DNA of 5,120 bases from Patescibacteria group bacterium UBA6805. Lineage in GTDB: Bacteria > Patescibacteriota > Minisyncoccia > Minisyncoccales > Minisyncoccaceae. The position numbers were made by a program, and so were the translations under genes. The stretch is taken from the NCBI GenBank assembly GCA_002452735.1, contig DKFD01000013.1, forward strand, positions 1 to 5,120, in the 5' to 3' direction. The notes under the pieces are model-generated. The model did not search any database and had not been told where the DNA came from. It worked only from the letters and a program-made list of their open reading frames with translations. Positions 1-5,120 of this stretch are shown here, one piece after another (position 1 is the first letter of the stretch; every line of letters begins with the position of its first letter).

Positions 1-34
1 GTATTTCGATGAGGGTGAAGGATTTCTGATTCAT
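1..34 (-). CDS. Type IV pilin-like protein, N-terminal fragment (runs off left edge)
   Basis: Read leftward from an ATG at 34-32, the first 11 codons give MNQKSFTLIEI before the window ends. This is the start of a class III (type IV pilin/pseudopilin) signal: a short basic leader, then FTLIE, where Phe6 would be residue +1 of the mature protein and Glu10 the conserved +5 glutamate. Residue -1 is Ser rather than the usual Gly, as in the neighbouring pilin gene at 120-1052. Prepilin peptidase would cut between Ser5 and Phe6, and the following hydrophobic helix would pack in a pilus core or membrane. The gene lies in the same orientation as the neighbour, 85 bases downstream of it. Bases 15-25 are identical to 1027-1037, both encoding the KSFT part. 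A TATAAT box ends six bases before the ATG, which supports this start. No Shine-Dalgarno is visible. The mature domain is outside the window, so its role cannot be named. Confidence 0.8.
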   Translation of the reverse strand, partial: MNQKSFTLIEI

Positions 35-40
35 TGAATA

Positions 41-69
41 ATTATACTAAAAAAGAAAAACCAATACAA
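41..69 (-). promoter_or_regulatory. Promoter of the left-edge pilin gene, predicted leaderless
   Basis: On the minus strand a perfect -10 box, TATAAT, lies at 46-41. A weak -35 box, TTGTAT (first three bases consensus), lies at 69-64 with a 17-base spacer. Counting the -10 box as -12 to -7 puts +1 at base 34, exactly the A of the ATG. The spacer contains a T-rich run (58-49). The -10 match and its spacing to the ATG are directly visible. Leaderless initiation is inference. Confidence 0.55.
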
Positions 70-82
70 CGGTTGATCTGAT

Positions 83-98
83 TAGCAAGGACGTGCTA
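83..98. repeat. Short inverted repeat in the pilin-pilin spacer
   Basis: TAGCA (83-87) and TGCTA (94-98) form a perfect 5-bp stem with a 6-base loop. GTTG (72-75) and CAAC (116-119) could add an outer pairing, and GGACG occurs twice (89-93 and 101-105). On the minus strand this is the 3' end of the pilin-LamG transcript. It has no adjoining T-run, so it is not a standard intrinsic terminator. Function unknown; chance is possible at this length. Confidence 0.25.
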
Positions 99-119
99 CT
101 GGACGACATTCGAACCAAC

Positions 120-1052
120 TTAATCGCTACTTTGAGCTAAACTATTTTTAAACTCTTTTAATTTTTGGGTATATTCTGTTTTGGTCAACGCTCTATTTTT
201 ATATAAACTGTTTAGTCCCAGAAAATAGTTTTGTTGAATTTGGGAAGAAGAGAATACACCAAAGAAAAAACTCGCATTATCTATTTGTCCTCCAAAAAAA
301 TAAGATGTTGGCGTATAAGCTCCAATTAAAAAGGGAATGGCCGTATTGAAATTAATTCCGTTACCCGAAGATATGGAAATTTCATTTTCATAATAACCAT
401 TGAGGTAAATTTTCATCGTGTTGTCCCTATCCCAAACAACCGAAATAAAATTCCATCCCACGTTAACATTGTTAACGCTATTAACCGTAGTGCCGACGCT
501 CGGGTCAAAAATTGCTATAACCTTACCATTAGGAATAATTCCTACAGCATACCTTCCATCAGTACCAGAGGCGTCAGATTTTCCAATTAAATATTTATTT
601 TCCGGGAAGGGCAAAGAATTTACTTTTGCCCAAAAACATATCGTTAAATCAGATGCTCCTATGTCAAGAACATCTCCAAAATAAATATAATCATTAACTC
701 CGTCAAAAGACAGGCAATTTCCAAAAACACAATTTGCCGTTTGAAGTTGTGGGCAATGAGAAGAATCGCAGGCTCCTGCATAGCCGTTTTCCTTAAGTGT
801 TCCTGTGTTTATTCCCCAAGAATCAGGCGTCTGGTCTGTTGCCGGAGAGTTAATGATGTCTAATTTCCACTCAGATGTTAAACTCATTAACAATGAATTT
901 CTTAAAGAATTGGCGAATACTTTACTTTTAGCAATATTGGCGCTGCTGTTAATTGAGCCCATTCCGACGATAATGAAGGCGGAAAGGATTCCGATTATGA
1001 CGATAACCACCAATATTTCAATTAAAGTGAAGGATTTGCTCATATTAGACAT
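120..1052 (-). CDS. Type IV pilin-like protein with LamG/concanavalin A-like domain
   Basis: This 310-residue protein starts with a prepilin signal (MSNMSKS, then FTLIE at 8-12; Phe8 is +1, Glu12 is +5) and a hydrophobic helix at about 13-30, so it should be cut by prepilin peptidase and placed in a pilus or pseudopilus. Residue -1 is Ser, not Gly. From about Trp62 it becomes a LamG_3-like jelly roll, with blocks CLSFDGVNDYIYFGD (113-127), ICFWAKVNS (138-146), WNFISVVWDRDNTMKIYLNG (200-219) and GGQIDNASFF (254-263). The family usually binds carbohydrate or protein ligands; the ligand here is unknown. Four Cys (95, 100, 108, 113) sit just before the first LamG strand and could form disulfides. 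The C-terminus (about 275-305) is a Lys/Leu-rich helix like those in other CPR pilin-LamG proteins as I recall them. A second in-frame ATG at 1043 would remove MSN; neither start has a clear Shine-Dalgarno. The gene is more A+T-rich than valS. Family call is firm; ligand and pilus role are inferred. Confidence 0.85.
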   Translation of the reverse strand: MSNMSKSFTLIEILVVIVIIGILSAFIIVGMGSINSSANIAKSKVFANSLRNSLLMSLTSEWKLDIINSPATDQTPDSWGINTGTLKENGYAGACDSSHCPQLQTANCVFGNCLSFDGVNDYIYFGDVLDIGASDLTICFWAKVNSLPFPENKYLIGKSDASGTDGRYAVGIIPNGKVIAIFDPSVGTTVNSVNNVNVGWNFISVVWDRDNTMKIYLNGYYENEISISSGNGINFNTAIPFLIGAYTPTSYFFGGQIDNASFFFGVFSSSQIQQNYFLGLNSLYKNRALTKTEYTQKLKEFKNSLAQSSD

Positions 1053-1074
1053 TTTTCTTTTTTTCCATTATAAT
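1046..1074 (+). promoter_or_regulatory. Rightward promoter of valS (half of a bidirectional promoter)
   Basis: The plus strand has TAGACA (5 of 6 against TTGACA) at 1046-1051 and a perfect TATAAT at 1069-1074, separated by 17 bases. The predicted +1 is near 1081, giving a leader of about 14 bases to the ATG at 1095. The -35 box overlaps the first codons of the divergent pilin gene. This is the best sigma70-type match I see in the window. Confidence 0.6.
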
Positions 1075-1095
1075 ATCAAAAACGAAATAAAGCAA
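1067..1095 (-). promoter_or_regulatory. Leftward promoter of the pilin-LamG gene (half of a bidirectional promoter)
   Basis: The minus strand has TATAAT at 1072-1067 and TTGCTT (TTG matches consensus) at 1095-1090, separated by 17 bases. The predicted +1 is near 1060, which leaves about 8 bases before the ATG at 1052 or 17 before the alternative ATG at 1043. The -35 box reaches the first base of the valS coding sequence. The -10 overlaps the opposite-strand -10 of valS by four bases. Confidence 0.55.
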
Positions 1096-3419
1096 TGAAT
1101 ATGGCGGAATTATCCAAAGATTACGACTTCAAAACAATAGAAAACAAATGGAAAAAGAAATGGGAAGAAGAAAAACTCTACAAGTTCGTCTTTAAAGAGG
1201 GTGTTCCTCTTTTTGTCGTTGACACTCCCCCGCCCTATGTTTCCGCAGACCATCTCCATGCCGGCCACATTATGTCTTACGCCCAGGCCGAGTTCATCGT
1301 TCGCTACAAAAGAATGAGAGGATACCAGGTGTTTTATCCCATGGGCTTTGATGACAACGGCCTGCCCACGGAAAGATTCGTGGAAAAAAAATACAATATT
1401 GACAAATCCAAAACCACCAAGTCGGAATTCATCAAGCTCTGTTTGAGGGAAACCGAAAAAGGAATCGAAACATATAAAAAGCTCTGGACCGACCTGGGAA
1501 TATCCGTTGACTGGTCAAAAACCTACAGCACCATCGCCCCTCTCCCCACCAAGGTATCCCAATGGTCCCTGATTGACTTGTACAAAAAAGGTGTTCTTAA
1601 AAAGGAAGAGCTTCCCATCTTATGGTGTCCTTTCTGCCAGACCGCCATTTCCCAATCAGACACCGAAGACCGGGAAAGGGAATCAAAAATGAACTACATC
1701 GCTTTTCCCCTGAACTCAAAAGGCGAAACAGCCACCATCGCCACAACCAGGCCAGAGCTTCTTCCCGCTTGCGTTGCCTTGTATTACAATCCCAAGGATA
1801 AAAGATATCAAGGCATGGATAAGAAAAAAGCCATCGTTCCCCTTTTCGATTATGAAATACCCATTAAAACAAGTGAGCTGGTGGACAAGGAAAAAGGAAC
1901 CGGGTTGATGATGGTCTGCACTTGGGGCGACGCGGAAGATTTGGAAAAGTGGCGGACCGACAATTTGGAAACCAGAAACCTCTTGACCGTTGACGGAAAA
2001 CTCAACGAGCTGGGAGGAAAATATCAGGGATTGAGCATTGAAGAGGCCAGAGAAAAAATCTTGGCTGATTTGAAAGAAAACAATTTCCTGATAAAAGAAG
2101 AGTCCATTGCGCAGACAATCAATGTCCACGAAAGATGCGAGACGCCGATAGAGTTCGTCCAAAGCAAGCAATGGTTCATCAAAATCGCCGGCCTGAAAGA
2201 CGCCTGGCTTGAATACGGGAAAAAAGTAAAATGGCATCCGTCATACATGTTCAAGAACTACGAGCTCTGGGTCAATTCCCTTAAATGGGACTGGTGCGTT
2301 TCCAGGCAGAGGTATTACGGGGTTCCTTTCCCTTTCTGGTACTGCGAAGAATGCGGGGAAGTGATATATCCCAAAGACGAAGACCTGCCGGTTAATCCGG
2401 CCGAAGACAAGCCCCCTCTTTGCCCCAAATGCCAGAACGATAAAATAGCGGCGGAAACCGATGTTATGGACACCTGGGCCACTTCATCCTGCACGCCCTT
2501 CCTTTTAAAGGAACTGGGGGGAAGAAAAGAGCTTTTCCCGGTTGACCTAAGGCCCAATGCCCACGAGATAATCAGAACCTGGGATTTTTATTCAATAGTC
2601 AAAAGCTATTACCACTTCAAAGACATTCCCTTCAAAAACGTTATGGTCTCCGGCCACGGTTTGGACGAAAAAGGAAAAAAGATTTCCAAAAGACTGGGAA
2701 ACTACGTTTCTTCGGACGAACTGATTGAAAAATACGGGGCTGATGCCATAAGATATTGGGCCACCGGAGCTTCTCTGGGAAATAATCTGAGATTCAACGA
2801 AAAAGAAATCAAAAAGGGGAAACAAATAACCGTCAAGCTATGGAACGTGGCCAGATTCATTTTGATGGATAAAAAAGACACAAAGGACGAGCCGGAACTG
2901 GAACCAGCCGATTTATGGATATTCAAAGAAATAAACGAAACGATCAAAAACACCACCGAACATTTTGAAAATTACGAATACGCCAAAGCCAGAAATGAAA
3001 TAGAGGCGCTCTTCATGTCCAAGTTTGCCGACTATTACATAGAATTCGTCAAACACAGGATTAATTCGGAAAACGAAAAATCAAAACAAGCCGCTCAATA
3101 CACCCTGAATAAAATATTCGTTAATATTCTTAAACTGTTCGCCCCCCTGCTTCCTTTCGTCACCGAAGAAATATATCAACTGTTCAAGAAAGATGGAAGC
3201 ATCCACCTTTCTTCCTGGCCAGAACCGACCAAACACGAAAAACCCGACTCCGATTTCGAACAAGCCATAAAAGCAATTGACGAAATAAGAAAATACAAAT
3301 CGGAAAACAAGATATCTCTGGGAAAAGAAATTGAGGAGTACAAGCTTAAAACAGAAGTTGATCTGGATAAATACGGCGACTTTATCGGAAAAGCGATTAG
3401 GGTGAAAAATCTTTCTTAA
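1095..3419 (+). CDS. valS: Valyl-tRNA synthetase, archaeal-like type 2
   Basis: This class I enzyme charges tRNA-Val with valine in the cytoplasm and should hydrolyse mischarged Thr-tRNA-Val. In order over 774 residues: TPPPY (44-48) and the HIGH motif as HAGH (55-58); GFDDNGLPTE (84-93); CPFC (178-181); the CP1 editing domain, about 195-370, with ATTRPE (216-221), GTG (268-270) and GDAED (278-282); WCVSRQRYYGVPFPFWYC (400-417); a possible zinc site C417/C420/C443/C446; DVMDTWATSS (456-465); the KMSKS loop as KISKR (529-533); KLWNVARF (581-588); then the helical anticodon-binding domain with FAPLLPFVTEE (682-692) and SIHLSSWPEP (702-711). The RPNAHEIIRTW block, DTWATSS and DDNGLPTER are typical of type 2 ValRS (archaea, Rickettsia) rather than LeuRS, IleRS or bacterial type 1. 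It is slightly short for the family and has no C-terminal coiled-coil arm. Start at 1095 or 1101 is not settled: neither ATG has a Shine-Dalgarno. It is transcribed alone, divergent from the pilin gene and convergent with the surface-protein gene. Confidence 0.93.
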   Translation: MNMAELSKDYDFKTIENKWKKKWEEEKLYKFVFKEGVPLFVVDTPPPYVSADHLHAGHIMSYAQAEFIVRYKRMRGYQVFYPMGFDDNGLPTERFVEKKYNIDKSKTTKSEFIKLCLRETEKGIETYKKLWTDLGISVDWSKTYSTIAPLPTKVSQWSLIDLYKKGVLKKEELPILWCPFCQTAISQSDTEDRERESKMNYIAFPLNSKGETATIATTRPELLPACVALYYNPKDKRYQGMDKKKAIVPLFDYEIPIKTSELVDKEKGTGLMMVCTWGDAEDLEKWRTDNLETRNLLTVDGKLNELGGKYQGLSIEEAREKILADLKENNFLIKEESIAQTINVHERCETPIEFVQSKQWFIKIAGLKDAWLEYGKKVKWHPSYMFKNYELWVNSLKWDWCVSRQRYYGVPFPFWYCEECGEVIYPKDEDLPVNPAEDKPPLCPKCQNDKIAAETDVMDTWATSSCTPFLLKELGGRKELFPVDLRPNAHEIIRTWDFYSIVKSYYHFKDIPFKNVMVSGHGLDEKGKKISKRLGNYVSSDELIEKYGADAIRYWATGASLGNNLRFNEKEIKKGKQITVKLWNVARFILMDKKDTKDEPELEPADLWIFKEINETIKNTTEHFENYEYAKARNEIEALFMSKFADYYIEFVKHRINSENEKSKQAAQYTLNKIFVNILKLFAPLLPFVTEEIYQLFKKDGSIHLSSWPEPTKHEKPDSDFEQAIKAIDEIRKYKSENKISLGKEIEEYKLKTEVDLDKYGDFIGKAIRVKNLS

Positions 3420-3453
3420 GCTCAAAACCCCCTTGCGGGGGTCTTGTTTTATT
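3420..3453. terminator. Bidirectional intrinsic terminator between convergent genes
   Basis: ACCCCC (3427-3432) pairs perfectly with GGGGGT (3437-3442) around a 4-base loop. Rightward, the hairpin is followed by TCTTGTTTTATT, which suits termination of valS, whose stop codon ends at 3419. Leftward, the loop reads GCAA (a GNRA tetraloop) and is followed by TTTTGAG, which suits the minus-strand gene, whose stop codon occupies 3451-3449. The rightward T-tract overlaps that stop codon. Confidence 0.85.
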
Positions 3454-5120
3454 GAACATGAAAGTATTTGCTCTTTTCCAGAACTATATCTTCTTTTCGG
3501 GCCCTTCTCTTTCTTTCCTGCTCCTGAAAGAAGAAATATGCAAAGAGGAAGAAAATCAAACCAAGAAGAATCCCCAGGAAAAGATAGAAAATCTTCCAAT
3601 TCCTGCTAATAAAACCTGAGAGTCCACCCATGGCTTCTCCACCTATTCCTTTGGAAACCCTGATGTTCAGAGTATCTCTTGCAGTTTCAACGTTTTTGGC
3701 GTTGGCCTCGGCGGTATTCATCAAATCCGTGGCTCCGTAAGCAAAGCTATCCTCCTTATTCAATCGAACTTTGAAAATGACGGTTTTTGATTTTCCTTGA
3801 AGAATGGTTCCTAAAATGAAGCTGCCGTTGGCATCTCCGTATACGGTCTGTTCTTCTATCTTCAAATCGTAAACTTCGTCAATTTTCACGGGCAAGGCAT
3901 TGGTTAAAATCACATTCTCGGCATTGCCGTTAGAAGCAGAAATGGTAATCATCATCTCTATCTCGTCTCCCGGCTCGGCCGTAATTGAATCTCTCCAAGA
4001 AACTCCCGTTGGGCAAGAAGTTTTGTCTTGAGTCAAATTCCTAGCCACTACGTCAACCGCAAGATCGGCTGCTTTCTCAACAATAACCTTCTGAACGACA
4101 GTCGGCGTATACGTAATCGGCTGAGATATGACCGCATAATCTTTGGCGGACAAGCTATCGGATACCGCATACATTCCCTCGTCACAGGCTATTGACCAGG
4201 CACGGTAGTAATATGTGTTGCCGGAAAAAACACTATTGTCAACAAAGCTGGTATCGTTACCGTAATAGACAAGGATTCCGTCGCTGACCGATATCGGATA
4301 ACCGCTCGTTCTCCTTGTTATAGCCGTATTGCAAGCACCTTGGCCAGTGTTCCAGGACAGTTGAACCTGATAATTGCCCAACAATCTGGCGTCGAAATTG
4401 TAAGGGTCGTCGGGCTTGGTGATAAACCTTAAAGTGGAACCGTAAACATTATTGCGACCGTTTCTGGCCTCGGCCCTGAACTGATAGACTTTTCCTCGTT
4501 CCAAATTGTAGATATCGGCATAGAAATAGCTACCGCTTCTCTTGTAATCAATCCAAGAAGTGTAATTGTTGAGATAGTTGCTTCTTCCCCAGACAAACCT
4601 CACGCTCGTGTTTTCTCCGCCGTCCTCGGACAAATATCCGTTCAGTTTTGCCGAAACATTGGTCACATTGCTGACCATATTGGTGCTGACGCTGAGATTT
4701 CCGTAATATGCTGTTCCTGTGCTGATATTCACTGAATCGGAAGCGCTGCCGCCCCGGCCATCATTGACGGTCAGAGTGCAGGTATAGTTGTAGTTGTAAG
4801 AAGAACTCGGAGCGTAAAAAATCGGATTAAGAGAATTGTAGGAAGACAAGCTGCCTCCGGTGCAGGACCATTGATACGTCAAATAATCTCCATCGGGATC
4901 AAAAGCAGTGGCATAAAGATACATTGACTGTCCCGCGTTTATCTGTTTATCCGGACCGGCATTAACTGTTGGATTGCTGTTATAATGATACTGCTGCGTT
5001 TTGTTGGCATAGCAAGAAGCGTTGCTGCCTCCGTCCTGGCCCAAGCAAGTCCAATACCACGGACCGTTTCCGGAAAAAGAGGTTAAAGTTCCGGCAGAAC
5101 AAAGATTGCCTGTCGGAGCA
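3449..5120 (-). CDS. Multidomain C-terminally anchored surface protein (PKD, FN3, DUF11-like), 5'-truncated
   Basis: The frame is open from the right edge to TAA at 3451-3449, 556 residues. A TTG at 5044 could be taken as a start but is an internal Leu: 25 in-frame codons precede it and belong to one motif. Numbering from the edge: a Cys/Trp repeat (1-39; C7, GPWYWTC at 19-25, C36), as in other CPR surface proteins I recall; a PKD-like domain (about 45-135) with NAGPDK, DPDGD (74-78) and NDGRGG; two FN3-like domains (about 137-234 and 235-330) with YQFRAEARN (212-220) and YYYRAWS; a linker; a DUF11-like beta domain (about 350-490); a Gly-rich hinge; one membrane helix (508-531); and a basic tail with RKRRARK. 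Hydrophobic helix plus basic tail predicts the domains outside and the tail in the cytoplasm. No LPXTG is present. The role is probably adhesion or surface structure, but no ligand or enzyme site is visible. It converges on valS and shares its terminator. The N-terminus, signal peptide and promoter lie outside the window. Confidence 0.85.
   Translation of the reverse strand, partial: APTGNLCSAGTLTSFSGNGPWYWTCLGQDGGSNASCYANKTQQYHYNSNPTVNAGPDKQINAGQSMYLYATAFDPDGDYLTYQWSCTGGSLSSYNSLNPIFYAPSSSYNYNYTCTLTVNDGRGGSASDSVNISTGTAYYGNLSVSTNMVSNVTNVSAKLNGYLSEDGGENTSVRFVWGRSNYLNNYTSWIDYKRSGSYFYADIYNLERGKVYQFRAEARNGRNNVYGSTLRFITKPDDPYNFDARLLGNYQVQLSWNTGQGACNTAITRRTSGYPISVSDGILVYYGNDTSFVDNSVFSGNTYYYRAWSIACDEGMYAVSDSLSAKDYAVISQPITYTPTVVQKVIVEKAADLAVDVVARNLTQDKTSCPTGVSWRDSITAEPGDEIEMMITISASNGNAENVILTNALPVKIDEVYDLKIEEQTVYGDANGSFILGTILQGKSKTVIFKVRLNKEDSFAYGATDLMNTAEANAKNVETARDTLNIRVSKGIGGEAMGGLSGFISRNWKIFYLFLGILLGLIFFLFAYFFFQEQERKRRARKEDIVLEKSKYFHVQ

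Noticed and set aside
49..74. Intrinsic terminator for the pilin-LamG gene (minus-strand AACC/GGTT hairpin before a T-rich run)
   Set aside because: The stem is only 4 bp with an 8-base loop, and the T-run lies inside the spacer of the next gene's promoter. Too weak to call.
66..119. Integron-style attC recombination site between the two pilin genes
   Set aside because: GTTG/CAAC ends are present but in the wrong orientation, and no GTTRRRY/RYYYAAC pair is found.
95..125. tRNA-like T-loop (TTCGAAT on the minus strand, flanked by a CCA-like TGG on the plus strand)
   Set aside because: The flanking 5-base arms do not pair, the distance from the loop to the CCA-like end is far too short, and no anticodon or D arm fits. 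The nearby D-loop-like GAGCTA lies inside the pilin coding region.
418..1098. Plus-strand open frames at 418-684 and 805-1098
   Set aside because: They lie opposite the pilin-LamG coding region, whose prepilin and LamG motifs are clear. The second is the complement of the hydrophobic pilin helix, which makes it look membrane-like by chance.
1716..2237. Long open frame on the minus strand inside valS
   Set aside because: It lies opposite a well-conserved synthetase and shows no recognisable domain; it is a shadow of the valS codons. The other minus-strand frames at 2024-2254, 2315-2557, 2592-2825, 2702-2956 and 3081-3599 are rejected for the same reason.
1095..3419. Leucyl- or isoleucyl-tRNA synthetase
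   Set aside because: The fold and editing domain are shared, but RPNAHEIIRTW, DVMDTWATSS, KLWNVARF and DDNGLPTER fit type 2 ValRS better than LeuRS or IleRS.
1..5120. CRISPR array, insertion sequence, toxin-antitoxin pair or defence system
   Set aside because: No regularly spaced repeats, transposase motifs, terminal inverted repeats, or small paired ORFs with such motifs are visible on either strand.

Overview
The window looks like a piece of a Patescibacteria/CPR genome, most likely Parcubacteria-like. This is inference from gene content and no search was run. The evidence is: a pilin-type N-terminus fused to a LamG/concanavalin A-like domain, with a C-terminal tail style common in that group; a compact archaeal-type (type 2) valyl-tRNA synthetase; a membrane-anchored mosaic surface protein with a Cys/Trp-rich repeat, PKD, FN3 and DUF11-like parts; very short spacers; and no clear Shine-Dalgarno sequence at any start. 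All complete genes stop with TAA and nothing suggests a recoded stop codon.

Layout from left to right. At 1-34 (minus) are the first 11 codons of a second pilin-like gene that runs off the left edge. At 35-119 is an 85-base spacer with a promoter whose -10 box ends 6 bases before that gene's ATG, predicting a leaderless mRNA. At 120-1052 (minus) is a complete pilin-LamG gene. At 1053-1094 is a 42-base divergent spacer with a perfect palindromic ATTATAAT that gives a consensus TATAAT in each direction. It appears to be one bidirectional promoter driving the pilin leftward and valS rightward. At 1095-3419 (plus) is valS. At 3420-3448 is a G+C-rich hairpin with T-tracts on both sides, apparently shared by two convergent genes. 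From 3449 to the right edge (minus) is a large surface protein. Its reading frame stays open to base 5120, so the gene is 5'-truncated by the window.

The three minus-strand genes point to the cell surface: two pilin-like subunits, one carrying a lectin-like fold, and one C-terminally anchored multidomain adhesin-like protein. valS is the only housekeeping gene and sits between them on the other strand. The pilin-LamG gene is visibly more A+T-rich than valS. No mobile element, CRISPR array, tRNA or rRNA is visible, and no stretch over 300 bases lacks a gene.
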